Source of the DNA: JAOABP01 sp964590395
GTDB lineage: Bacteria > Hydrothermota > Tepidihabitantia > Tepidihabitantales > Tepidihabitantaceae
Reading direction: 5' to 3'
DNA length: 56,160 nucleotides
Assembly (NCBI GenBank): GCA_964590395.1
Contig: CAZPVT010000004.1
Location: 1-56,160, forward strand
Positions within the stretch are counted from its first letter, which is position 1. The number at the start of each line of letters is the position of its first letter. The notes under the pieces were generated by a model. The model was given only the letters and a program-made list of their open reading frames with translations. It had not been told where the DNA came from and did no database searches. Positions 48,594 through 56,160 of this stretch are shown one piece after another. Made by a program: the position numbers and the translations under genes.

Positions 48594-49118
48594 ATGAAAA
48601 AACTGACGATTTTTTTATTGGTGATGCTACTGCTGCCTGGCTGTGGAAGTAAAAAGGTTGAGGAACGTTCACCTGCTTTAACCCCAAAACCAGCCGTACC
48701 TGTTGAGTCAACACCCGCGGTTACCCAGACCGCAGAAACAACCGCTACTGGCCAGTCCACTCAACCTGCAATGCCAACTCAACCGGCTACCAAACCTGCG
48801 TCAACTCCGCAACCTGTTAAAACCGAAGCGCAACCCGCGCAGTTACCAAAACTCTGGGACTTCTTTGCTGTCTGGTGTCCACCTTGCAAACAGCAGGCAC
48901 CGATTATTGAAGAACTGGCAGAGGAGTACAAAGGCAAGATTGAAATTCTCTCTATTGATACCGACAAAAACACGGAACTTGCTCGAAAGTTTCAGATTCA
49001 GGCGATTCCGACCTTAGTATTTCTTGATGCAGAAGGTAGGGAACTTTCGCGCCGGGTTGGCTTTTTCCCGAAAGACTCCATAGTTGCCCGGTTCAAAACC
49101 CACGGCTTCATCAAGTAA
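48594..49118 (+). CDS. Thioredoxin-like lipoprotein (TlpA-type)
   Basis: 174 residues. Lipoprotein signal ending LLPGC (Cys17). Residues 20-85 are a proline/threonine/glutamine-rich linker. The thioredoxin domain begins near 86 with DFFAVWCPPCKQQAP (Cys95/Cys98), then ILSIDTDKN and FQIQAIPTLVFLDAEG with the cis-proline IPT. A membrane-bound thiol-disulfide protein facing the periplasm. AAGGAGA before ATG 48594; its stop overlaps the next ATG (TAATG). Confidence 0.9.
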   Translation: MKKLTIFLLVMLLLPGCGSKKVEERSPALTPKPAVPVESTPAVTQTAETTATGQSTQPAMPTQPATKPASTPQPVKTEAQPAQLPKLWDFFAVWCPPCKQQAPIIEELAEEYKGKIEILSIDTDKNTELARKFQIQAIPTLVFLDAEGRELSRRVGFFPKDSIVARFKTHGFIK

Positions 49119-49426
49119 TGCTTAGAGGCAGACTGAGGCAGGATAGCGGCTATCTGGAAACCTGGGGCACATTCAAGGGTTTGCTTGAAATCTGGACACT
49201 GCCTGATGGCCTGGAGATTAAAGGTGTGGTAACCGATATCGTGGAACTTCACTCTTATCTGTTGCCATCTATTGCGCGCTGTTATCCTGATCAGGAGGTC
49301 TATCTGGGCAAGATCACCATTCCCGAGACCTGCTGGGAACAGGAACTGTTAAAACTGGAGATCCGGCTGTATCTGGAGAAAAACTCCTCTCAGATGGAAC
49401 GGGTCGAACCGAGCCGAAGGGGCTAA
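49118..49426 (+). CDS. Small hypothetical protein
   Basis: 102 residues, soluble, with three aromatic-rich beta strips (GYLETWGTFKGLLEIW, LEIKGVVTDIVELHSY) and two cysteines. No family recognised. It is translationally coupled to the thioredoxin lipoprotein (ATG overlaps its stop) and ends just before a bidirectional terminator. Confidence 0.55.
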   Translation: MLRGRLRQDSGYLETWGTFKGLLEIWTLPDGLEIKGVVTDIVELHSYLLPSIARCYPDQEVYLGKITIPETCWEQELLKLEIRLYLEKNSSQMERVEPSRRG

Positions 49427-49463
49427 AAAAACGGGGGGCATTTTGCCCCCCGCTTCTTTTTTT
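49425..49463. terminator. Bidirectional intrinsic terminator
   Basis: CGGGGGGCA (49432-49440) pairs with TGCCCCCCG (49444-49452); CTTCTTTTTTT follows on the plus strand and TTTTTTTAG on the minus strand. Ends the convergent units 43398-49426 and 49471-50592. Confidence 0.92.
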
Positions 49464-49470
49464 ATTCCGT

Positions 49471-50592
49471 CTACTTTCTGACATCCATTGACCAGGGCAG
49501 AGGTGGATTTGCATCAATTACATTCAGTTCGGTAATCTCACCGGTTACCGCATTCAGTTTGAAAACATGCCACCACCAGTTATCGCCGGCGGGTTGATTC
49601 GGCACCATGAAGGTCCTACTCAGATTGCCGTAATTGTAAATCCGCACAACCGCGCCCGAGGTGGAAATCGTTGAATCTCCTGACCAGTGATGGACCGCAT
49701 AGACATACTCACCGGAAAATGCCCGGCTGATCGTAATATGCTCAGGTCCAAAACTGGTGACATCATCAACATCAAGTGAACAGTAAGGCTCACTACGCAG
49801 AAATCCCTCTCTGCCAAAATAGATATGCCAGGAGTCGGTCTCCACAAACGGTGTCCAGATATGGGCATCAAGATCACGTGGGTGCTCATTCCAGGTGAGC
49901 GCAATTGTATACGGATAAGCGGTATCGGTAACCACAAAAATCAGCGGTTCAGACCAGAACGACTCACCGCCCAGTTTGTCTCTTGCCTGCACCCGGATCT
50001 GATACAGACCACCGGTATTAAAGGTGTGGACTGCAGAGTCTGTACCGCCTGAGGAGACAAAACCGCCCCAGTCCGAGGTATCGCCATCACCCCAGGAAAA
50101 CCTGAACTGGACCATATCATTATCCGGATCGGTGGTGGTGGCGTAGAAGTAATAACTTCTACCCCGAACACCGCTCAACGGTCCGGTGGGCATTGCGGGT
50201 GTCTGGGGCATCTGATTTAGCCGGACGGTTACGGTTAAACCCGATGACCATTCAGACACCTTACCCTTAATATCCCGTGCTCGCACCTTTACCTCATAGG
50301 TTCCTGCCTCATCCCAGGTGTGGCTCATATTTACCGAATCACCGCTTTTCACAAACAGGCTCCAGGCAGAGGTGTCATTTGTCGCACCCCAGTTAAACTG
50401 ATAAGAGATGGAATCATTATTCGGATCCGTGGTTACCGCGGTATAACTGCCGGCAACGCCGATTGCACGCATATCCGGACCGGTTGGTGCCGGTGGTTTT
50501 ACCGGTGGCTTGTTACCGCCAAAGATATCACAGCCGGTAACTGCGAGTAAGACAAGCACTACCGCCAGCACAACCTTCACATTGTTTCTCAT
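49471..50592 (-). CDS. Lipoprotein with two PKD-like domains and a YfaP-like domain
   Basis: 373 residues. Lipoprotein signal ending LAVTGC (Cys21). Two PKD/fibronectin-like Ig modules at about 40-130 and 135-225, each with TTDP.ND...QF.WG and W..L.VTV ends (MSHTWDEAGTYEVKVRARD; VHTFNTGGLYQIRVQARD). The C-terminal 140 residues resemble YfaP/DUF2135 (ALTWNEHPRDLDAHIW; ITISRAFSGEYVYAVHHWSGD; SGAVVRIYNYG). Outer-membrane or periplasmic; role unknown. AAGGAG before ATG 50592; consensus promoter. Confidence 0.82.
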   Translation of the reverse strand: MRNNVKVVLAVVLVLLAVTGCDIFGGNKPPVKPPAPTGPDMRAIGVAGSYTAVTTDPNNDSISYQFNWGATNDTSAWSLFVKSGDSVNMSHTWDEAGTYEVKVRARDIKGKVSEWSSGLTVTVRLNQMPQTPAMPTGPLSGVRGRSYYFYATTTDPDNDMVQFRFSWGDGDTSDWGGFVSSGGTDSAVHTFNTGGLYQIRVQARDKLGGESFWSEPLIFVVTDTAYPYTIALTWNEHPRDLDAHIWTPFVETDSWHIYFGREGFLRSEPYCSLDVDDVTSFGPEHITISRAFSGEYVYAVHHWSGDSTISTSGAVVRIYNYGNLSRTFMVPNQPAGDNWWWHVFKLNAVTGEITELNVIDANPPLPWSMDVRK

Positions 50593-50622
50593 ATTAACTC
50601 CTTATGTTTAGACCTCTTGTCC

Positions 50623-50651
50623 ATTATATTATTTACTCACTTAAAAGTCAA
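50623..50651 (-). promoter_or_regulatory. Promoter of the PKD lipoprotein
   Basis: Minus strand TTGACT (50651-50646), 17-nt spacer, TATAAT (50628-50623); about 30-nt leader with AAGGAG. Confidence 0.85.
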
Positions 50652-50692
50652 GTGGCAATCTGGAGTTAGTTGGTAAAGAGAGGACTACTTGC

Positions 50693-50711
50693 AAAAAGAG
50701 GCATCTTTTAT
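50693..50711 (-). terminator. Weak hairpin after the 50717 lipoprotein gene
   Basis: AAAAGA/TCTTTT stem with GGCA loop followed by a T-rich run; low GC, so only a possible terminator. Confidence 0.3.
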
Positions 50712-50716
50712 TTTAC

Positions 50717-51148
50717 CTACCGACCCCAGACCAGTTTGCCCGTACTGTCGTATACCGACCAGAACGCACCACTATCGGTTAACTGCAACACCAGTTTACC
50801 TTTACTGTCCCGGTCAATCAGGTTCAGGCTCAGCCCCTGTTTGGTTATTACAACCGTGCCTTTGTCTTGCTCCAGTTTGACCGAGATACTGTCGGCTGAT
50901 TTTTTCTTTAACCGCCGGGAGAGTTTAGGATCCGAAATTGTAACCGTTGCCCGCAACTTTTCATCCTGGTCATAAAGCCGGATCAGGACACTGTCATCTT
51001 TTACTTCAAATTTACTACTCAGTCCGGACTGGACAGACAGGGTCCGGGTGGTGTCATCTTCCACCACTGCTACGGTTACATTACCTCTTGGACAGCAGGA
51101 GACAACTGTCAATACCGCAACCAGCCACCAAAGCCACTTAACACTCAT
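50717..51148 (-). CDS. Small predicted lipoprotein
   Basis: 143 residues. Signal WLWWLVAVLTVVSCC with lipobox Cys18. The mature part is charged and beta-rich with repeated D.....V.I...D strips (VTISDPKLSRRLKKKSADSI, DRDSKGKLVLQLTDSG), and ends VYDSTGKLVWGR. No family recognised. ATG 51148 is six bases after a -10 box (leaderless). Confidence 0.65.
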   Translation of the reverse strand: MSVKWLWWLVAVLTVVSCCPRGNVTVAVVEDDTTRTLSVQSGLSSKFEVKDDSVLIRLYDQDEKLRATVTISDPKLSRRLKKKSADSISVKLEQDKGTVVITKQGLSLNLIDRDSKGKLVLQLTDSGAFWSVYDSTGKLVWGR

Positions 51149-51154
51149 AAGTCA

Positions 51155-51183
51155 AGAATACCCATAACCCAAGCCGATGTCAA
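51155..51183 (-). promoter_or_regulatory. Leaderless promoter of the small lipoprotein
   Basis: Minus strand TTGACA (51183-51178), 17-nt spacer, TATTCT (51160-51155), six bases, then ATG 51148. Confidence 0.75.
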
Positions 51184-51206
51184 GTTAGGGGGTAAAGTAA
51201 TGGTTT

Positions 51207-53981
51207 TTACACCTGGTGTGCTAACCTAGCCAGTTGGTCTTTCAAATAGGCAGGACGACGGCAGACTGTAAAAGCCCATTTCCCAAATCCACCATGCCGG
51301 TTTACCGCCTTAACCCAGCGCTCGGCAGCGGTCTTTTTCTGCCGGTCCTGTTCAGACTCAACCCCTTTTACCTCCAGGATAATTTTTATCTCACCGTTTT
51401 CTGTCCTATAACGCACAATATAATCAGGACGGTACTCATGCCTCGCGCCCTGCCATTCGTAAGGAATGGTGAAATCAAGATGGTCATTACGGGCGTAACA
51501 AATTACTTCAGGAATTCGTTCCAGACGATAGGCAACGCTTTGTTCCCATTTCTCAGTATCTAATACCACATGGCTGATATGACTCTTTGTGGTGCCGACC
51601 GCTGGGCGGTTGGTTCTAAACATTACCTCGCGAGTTGAGCCGGTTGGACGAAAATGTTCAATAACCGGTAGCAAAGGTTTCTCACCTGCCTCTTCATCGC
51701 CTTCAATGGCATTGCTTAATCGCTCAATAATCGCCTGTCGGTATTTTAACAGCGCTAAGTCTTCCAACGGCACACTCGGGTCAACAATCCGGACCCGCTC
51801 CTCAATATACTGCCAGACGATATTCAGCAATTGCGGAAAGAGGATTCTACGGTTCCGCCACTCCTCACCTTTTTCTTTCAGCCGGTTTGCCAGTTCCGCG
51901 GCAATCTCATAAACAGTAGCCTGTAATCTTTTTTCAATGTGAAATGGGTTTCGGTCGTGAATAACCTCTTTACCTGGTCCGAGCCGGTCCGGTCTGCCAA
52001 ACCGATAACCGACCTGTGGTTTACTGACAACTTCAGTGGGCGCCTGGTTCGGATTGAGTAATAAATATGGAATATCCTTCAGGTTAACCTTTATCCGCTG
52101 TTTAACATCAAAAACATATCCCTCAACGCGCGGAAAAGTTATTTCAAAATTTTCCCGTTCTTTCAAGGCACGAATTAGGGTAGAAACTTTGGAAGGCTCC
52201 GTGCGGCTGACCGGTTTTTTCTTTACTGGTATTACCTCAAATGGCACACCATAGACATCGACATACTCCGGTTCTGTAAAATCATCATAATTCAACCGGC
52301 GCAAACCACGTCCAACCACCTGTTCGCACAAAAGTTGTGAGGTAAATGCCCGCAAGCCGAGAATCTGGGTTACATTCTGGGCATCCCAGCCTTCGTTGAG
52401 CATCCCGACCGCAACCACACAACGGATATTTTTCCCCGGTGGCTCCCCTTCGCCTTCCCACTCGGTTTTGCCTACGGTATCAACCATCTTGCGTAACCGC
52501 TCTGCCACTTCTGCTCTGGTTTCCCCCTCCTTAACGGTTTCAGCCTGGGCTAAAAGTTTGGTATCAATCCGGAAGGTAATCTTACTATCTTTTAAATCAT
52601 CTTGAAGTTCACTTAATATATTCCCGCTGGCGATGTGCTCGTGCACCAGTTTGGCTAAATCGGTGTTATCACAAACCGCAATCATCACTGGCGGCACCGG
52701 CTGATTTGTCTTCTGCCAGGCATCAAATATCCTTTTCCATTCTGATGCCAGCGTCGCCAGTGCATCTTCGGCTTCACGCAGAACCGATTCTGGTTTGGCA
52801 CGGCGCCGGGTGGTTGCCCGTTCCGAGTAGGGGAGACGCTCGTTAATCCATTCCCAGAGCCGGAAATAACGGGGAATCAGTGCGCCCGTATTATCATCAA
52901 CCGGCACCCGTGGAATTTTGACAATTCCGCATTCAATCGCATCCACCAAGCCAAAGTCAGATACAACCCAGGGAAAAGGTTCGCCTTCCGGATAACCGCT
53001 ACCCCGGATATAGAACGGTGTGGCAGAAAAGTCGGCGCAGAAATTAATTCCTCTAACCCGCTGAATCCGATCCAGCCCATTAACCCAGACTGTCGCCTCT
53101 TCCCGTTCCGCAATCTCTTCCGGGGTAAGCCCTTTCTTGTCCTCCTCTGCTAAGGGTGACGGACGATGGGCGTGATGTGCTTCGTCATTGATTACCAGTA
53201 TATTCTGCTTCTCGCCGAGTTCTTTTAAGACCCGGCGGCAGAACGCAGTGTCAGACTCCTCACCCCGCTTGACCACCGACCTTGAACGGCTGTCATCAAC
53301 GGGCAGAAGGGTGTGCCAGTTGGCAATAAGGAATCTACCCTGTGAAAGTTGGGGCAAAAGTCCGGTGGGCAGTAAATCAAACCGCAGGTAATAGTTTTTG
53401 GGATGCTCGGGCTTGAGCACCTGTAACCTTTCCCTGATGGTGAGATTCGGACAGAGAATAAGCACCGCATCAGAGAATCGCCGGTCCTGCGGATTGACAA
53501 GTTTATTCAGCACCTGCCAGGCGATGACCATTCCCATTACTACGGTCTTACCTGAGCCGGTTGCCATCTTACAGGCATAACGGAGCAGTTCATTATCCTT
53601 CGGGATGTCAATACCATGACGGTCGGCAGGCGGGCTCTCAATCAGCCAGATGAGCGTTTCAATCGCCTCCAACTGGCAGAAAAACAGTTTTCGCTCCCGC
53701 TCCGGATTGTGCCAGTGATTCAGCAGTTGCCGGGTGATATTGGTGATGCCCGGATAACCCCGTTCCCGCCACGCCCGAACTCTCTCGCGGATGACATTGA
53801 CCACACCCAGTTCAACAAACTCCTCTTCAAAGAGGGCTACCTGCTCGCCTCTGGTGCGGGGTCGGAGATAATAACCGGCACGCCGTCGTTCCTCCTTCAA
53901 AACTGGCTGACCTTCCTCATAAGCCCAGTGTGTTTTTGGCTCCTCAAACGGACTGTTAATAATCGGATTATCAACGAGCAT
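51207..53981 (-). CDS. Type III-like restriction enzyme subunit (Res), DEAD-type ATPase with nuclease domain
   Basis: 924 residues from ATG 53981. Helicase motifs: Walker A MATGSGKTVV (Lys145), DEAH box VINDEAHHAH, SATPF motif III and VGRGLRR motif VI. The C-terminal 90 residues have a PD-(D/E)xK nuclease pattern (RPDYIVRY, then ILEVKG). This is the layout of type III Res subunits and of the related BPTD_3080-type enzymes (family name recalled, not searched). The start MLVDNPIINSPFEEP is chosen over an upstream frame at 54023, whose first 14 residues overlap the NYN gene. Acts on invading DNA with the Mod methyltransferase. Confidence 0.9.
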   Translation of the reverse strand: MLVDNPIINSPFEEPKTHWAYEEGQPVLKEERRRAGYYLRPRTRGEQVALFEEEFVELGVVNVIRERVRAWRERGYPGITNITRQLLNHWHNPERERKLFFCQLEAIETLIWLIESPPADRHGIDIPKDNELLRYACKMATGSGKTVVMGMVIAWQVLNKLVNPQDRRFSDAVLILCPNLTIRERLQVLKPEHPKNYYLRFDLLPTGLLPQLSQGRFLIANWHTLLPVDDSRSRSVVKRGEESDTAFCRRVLKELGEKQNILVINDEAHHAHRPSPLAEEDKKGLTPEEIAEREEATVWVNGLDRIQRVRGINFCADFSATPFYIRGSGYPEGEPFPWVVSDFGLVDAIECGIVKIPRVPVDDNTGALIPRYFRLWEWINERLPYSERATTRRRAKPESVLREAEDALATLASEWKRIFDAWQKTNQPVPPVMIAVCDNTDLAKLVHEHIASGNILSELQDDLKDSKITFRIDTKLLAQAETVKEGETRAEVAERLRKMVDTVGKTEWEGEGEPPGKNIRCVVAVGMLNEGWDAQNVTQILGLRAFTSQLLCEQVVGRGLRRLNYDDFTEPEYVDVYGVPFEVIPVKKKPVSRTEPSKVSTLIRALKERENFEITFPRVEGYVFDVKQRIKVNLKDIPYLLLNPNQAPTEVVSKPQVGYRFGRPDRLGPGKEVIHDRNPFHIEKRLQATVYEIAAELANRLKEKGEEWRNRRILFPQLLNIVWQYIEERVRIVDPSVPLEDLALLKYRQAIIERLSNAIEGDEEAGEKPLLPVIEHFRPTGSTREVMFRTNRPAVGTTKSHISHVVLDTEKWEQSVAYRLERIPEVICYARNDHLDFTIPYEWQGARHEYRPDYIVRYRTENGEIKIILEVKGVESEQDRQKKTAAERWVKAVNRHGGFGKWAFTVCRRPAYLKDQLARLAHQV

Positions 53982-53988
53982 AGAAACT

Positions 53989-54618
53989 CTAACTCTTACG
54001 CGGATTATAATCTCTGCGGTCAATACAGCTATCGTAGATTTTACGCGTAATTTTAATCCAATCAGTTTTATTTATTCCTCTGGTGTTTTTGTATGTCGGG
54101 CTCACAGGAAACGCACTGGCTATTTTAATCCAGCGGTCCTGTTGTCGTGCAATAACACGAATTTCCTCGGCAACTTCAGATAAATTTTGATCCTGACTAA
54201 ATAAAACAAAAACATCAGCCTTATTTTCTCGTGCCAGCCGGACTACATCAAGCGCGATCCTAACATCTATTCCTTTTTCTTGTCCAACCAAAACTGTGTG
54301 CCGCGAACCATTTGGCAGAACTATCGTTTGATTCCGATAACGCAGGGGACGAGAATATATATGTATTCCCATTTTCCCCATTACACTTAATTTTCGCGTC
54401 CAGAAGGAATGCCACTTTTGGTCATCATTGGGGTCAGGAATGCCCGTATAAAATCTGGTTTCTTCCAATTGCCAGCCATTATCACCGCACACGCATTCTG
54501 CTAGCGCTAACACATCATAATTTGGATATGTGTAACCGAACGCCTCCTTTACCGCATAAAACAGATTCTGCCCATCAATGAAAACTATTGCTCTTTTAAC
54601 AGTTGGCTCAGAAACCAT
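53989..54618 (-). CDS. NYN-domain protein (LabA/DUF88-like), putative nuclease
   Basis: 209 residues. NYN (PIN-like) fold: VFIDGQNLFYAV with Asp15 and the NYN asparagine, then QEKGIDVRIALDVVRLA and VFVLFSQDQNLSEVAEEI. The family signature GVDV.L..D....SGDsD is kept except that the last acid is replaced by asparagine (SQDQN). NYN proteins are metal-dependent RNases or regulators. It lies between Mod and Res on the same strand, seven bases before Res, so it belongs to the restriction module. ATG 54618 follows a T-run terminator-like hairpin. Confidence 0.88.
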   Translation of the reverse strand: MVSEPTVKRAIVFIDGQNLFYAVKEAFGYTYPNYDVLALAECVCGDNGWQLEETRFYTGIPDPNDDQKWHSFWTRKLSVMGKMGIHIYSRPLRYRNQTIVLPNGSRHTVLVGQEKGIDVRIALDVVRLARENKADVFVLFSQDQNLSEVAEEIRVIARQQDRWIKIASAFPVSPTYKNTRGINKTDWIKITRKIYDSCIDRRDYNPRKS

Positions 54619-54640
54619 GCCTTTGCGGTTATATTATATT

Positions 54641-54685
54641 AAAAAGCATAACCCCGAATGAGGCCTTGCGGCATGTCATTCGGGG
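54641..54685 (-). terminator. Hairpin between Mod and NYN genes
   Basis: A 10-bp perfect stem CCCCGAATGA/TCATTCGGGG with an inner GCC/GGC stem; TTATGCTTTT follows on the minus strand. May partly terminate mod and lower NYN-Res expression. Confidence 0.65.
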
Positions 54686-54705
54686 GGCAGATAATATACT
54701 CATAA

Positions 54706-54735
54706 TAATTATGCTGATTTCTTGCCTTTTGTCAA
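54706..54735 (-). promoter_or_regulatory. Possible internal promoter for NYN-Res
   Basis: Minus strand TTGACA (54735-54730) inside the mod 3' end, then TAATTA (54711-54706) at 18 nt. A hairpin lies between it and NYN, so use is doubtful. Confidence 0.3.
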
Positions 54736-56160
54736 GAAATTTTTTAACTCCAGCACCCGTACCACCTCGTTACCACGGAAGTCAATCACCTTGACCGCAA
54801 TTCGGTTGAATTCACCCGGCTTAAACGGAAATGACCTCGTGCCCCGCATCTGCTCAAATATCGCTGGCTCAATCTGCGCCCGCAGTGCCCGCTGTAACTT
54901 ATCCCAGGCATCCGGGTCGCCCGGGAAAAACGCCTGACAGATATGAAATGTCATTCCATCGTAATCGGTATCAAGAAACCAGGCAGCAACGTTATCCCCG
55001 CGTTCAGAATGGACCTCACCTTTAATCGGGTCATAGATATCCACACCTTTAAGTTCAGCAATGAATGTGCCGTCTGCCTTCGGTTCTATTGCTACATCCG
55101 GCTCGCCAAAAACTGTAAATATCTGGCTTGCCCGATTGGTCTTGAGCAAATCACCGGACAGCACATCAGGAGCGATATTGACACACTGAATTGTTAAACC
55201 CTTAATCCTCTCCTGTGCCTTGCTGGCAAATGAGTGAACATCGGGTGCAAAACTGCTCCCGGCAACCAGCAGAATGTCAAATTTATTTAACATTGCCGGC
55301 TCAATTGCTTCGCGCACCTGATAAGCGGTAACCGGTCCGAACTCCGGACCAAAACTTATCGCCACCCGTTTCGGTGTTTCTTCAATCTGTGCCTCGGCTT
55401 CAGCATGAATAAACCCCAGTGCCGACCGTCTGATGTCTTTTAATTCCAGCCGTTTACCCCCGGGAAAGATTACGCCTCCCTGCAGTTTCAAAAGGTTAAT
55501 CATTCTCAAAATATAATCACTTGCCCGATTGTCAATCCTGCCCTGTTCTGCCTCGTATTGGGGAATCGGTGTTGCTTCCGGTATGGATATTGCCGGCGGT
55601 GGAATCGCTTCAACTGTAAAAGGTCCGCTCACCCGCACCACGCCGCGCTTAATGAACGGTCTGTCATAGAGAGTTTCCTGTGGTGCATTGCGCTGAATGC
55701 TGTTATCAATCTCCTGGCGCTTTGCCCTTTTCAGGTTCCAGAAACGCTGGTGTGCCTCCTGTGCCTTTTTGTTCCAGTTCTTATTTATCTCTCTGGGCAC
55801 CTCCCACTCCTGCCAGTTTTCTCTAATTGCCCGGTTCAAATCGACAAGCGCTTTATCAATTTCCGGCTGATATTTGCCCGCAATGACATCAATTTCGGCA
55901 TTCTTGGCAATACTCTCCAGCGTGATATGCGGAACCGTTTCATACTTGAAACCACCAGCAGGACCTCGCTCCGGGTCAAGCAACTCATAATAGTCAAACC
56001 TGGCGGTCATCAGTCTTTGCCGGGCAATTGCCAGCGCCACCCTTGAAGTATCACAGGTTATCCACCTTCTGCCCCATTTCTCCGCACAATAGGCGGTTGT
56101 GCCTGAACCGCAGGTCGGATCAAAAACCAAATCACCCGGGTCAGTGGTCATCAGAATACA
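54709..56160 (-). CDS. Type III-like DNA methyltransferase (Mod), C-terminal part
   Basis: At least 484 residues; the gene continues beyond the window, so the N-terminus (with the DPPY-type catalytic motif expected upstream in the beta class) is not seen. SAM motif I is DLVFDPTCGSGTTAYCAEKWGR, followed by WITCDTSRVALAIARQRL. After about residue 130 the protein has a long unique part, likely the target recognition and partner-binding region, with a glycine-rich FIKRGVVRVSGPF strip and a helical linker. It modifies adenine or cytosine in the host DNA, presumably the target of Res. Any start at 56151 is an artefact of truncation. Confidence 0.88.
   Translation of the reverse strand, partial: CILMTTDPGDLVFDPTCGSGTTAYCAEKWGRRWITCDTSRVALAIARQRLMTARFDYYELLDPERGPAGGFKYETVPHITLESIAKNAEIDVIAGKYQPEIDKALVDLNRAIRENWQEWEVPREINKNWNKKAQEAHQRFWNLKRAKRQEIDNSIQRNAPQETLYDRPFIKRGVVRVSGPFTVEAIPPPAISIPEATPIPQYEAEQGRIDNRASDYILRMINLLKLQGGVIFPGGKRLELKDIRRSALGFIHAEAEAQIEETPKRVAISFGPEFGPVTAYQVREAIEPAMLNKFDILLVAGSSFAPDVHSFASKAQERIKGLTIQCVNIAPDVLSGDLLKTNRASQIFTVFGEPDVAIEPKADGTFIAELKGVDIYDPIKGEVHSERGDNVAAWFLDTDYDGMTFHICQAFFPGDPDAWDKLQRALRAQIEPAIFEQMRGTRSFPFKPGEFNRIAVKVIDFRGNEVVRVLELKNFLTKGKKSA

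Noticed and set aside
1..56160. CRISPR array, prophage, complete insertion sequence or rRNA operon
   Set aside because: No regularly spaced direct repeats, phage structural genes, transposase frames or rRNA sequences were seen on either strand.

Overview
The window is 56 kb of a Gram-negative bacterial chromosome. At least eight predicted secreted proteins end in a type A sorting-like C-terminal domain of the type IX secretion kind (PNP-type turn, a [FD]D..GR motif, a GxYLL-like strand, then a short basic or aliphatic tail). There are also several lipoproteins, CARDB and kelch surface proteins and thioredoxin-fold Omp28-like proteins. Together with EndoQ, AmrS and Mth938-type genes this suggests an FCB-like candidate phylum, possibly candidate division WOR-3 (Stahlbacteria). 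That assignment is inference; no rRNA gene is present to fix it.

Layout. 1-2636: repeat-rich DNA around a secreted protein with two SagB/nitroreductase-like modules. 2637-9671: plus-strand cluster with a PEGA protein, a radical SAM enzyme (AmrS), a DUF362 ferredoxin protein, ScpA, Mth938 and DUF488 proteins, NadA, a beta-barrel protein, a lipoprotein and a methyltransferase. 9796-12486: secreted subtilisin. 12756-14919: ribBA-ribH-nusB on the minus strand. 14999-21448: a small hypothetical gene, two divergent secreted proteins sharing back-to-back promoters, and a 1241-residue CARDB/kelch surface protein. 21712-26155: deoC, kbl and a paralogous kelch protein on the minus strand, bracketed by inverted copies of a 65-bp repeat. 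26479-30441: transaldolase, transketolase and an aminotransferase. 30797-36916: two minus operons, aminotransferase-lysC-scpB-DUF4416 and topA-PPC. 37083-40694: methyltransferase-EndoQ-HIT-HAD-acpS, divergent from a membrane protein gene at 40792. 41801-43018: nth, a membrane protein and tRNA-Gly(CCC). 43398-49426: plus-strand cluster of a methyltransferase, a 44-residue CxxC membrane peptide, two secreted Omp28/thioredoxin-fold proteins, SelD and a thioredoxin lipoprotein. 49471-51148: two lipoproteins. 51207-56160: a type III-like restriction module (Mod, NYN nuclease, Res) cut by the window end.

Expression. Promoters are unusually readable: TTGAC[AT], a 16-17 nt spacer, then a TATAAT-like box. 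They fall into two classes. Many cytoplasmic or single genes have the -10 box only 6-10 nt before the start codon, implying leaderless or nearly leaderless mRNA without a Shine-Dalgarno sequence. Most genes for sorted secreted proteins have a leader with a strong AGGAGG and often a hairpin near the 5' end. Strong intrinsic terminators (GC stem plus T run) close several units.

Mobile DNA. A dispersed GTCATTGCGAGG-type inverted-repeat family occurs in at least seven intergenic places. A second composite repeat is present twice (about 124-365 and 30447-30770), and one copy carries a 64-bp double-hairpin insertion absent from the other. No transposase, CRISPR array or prophage gene was seen.
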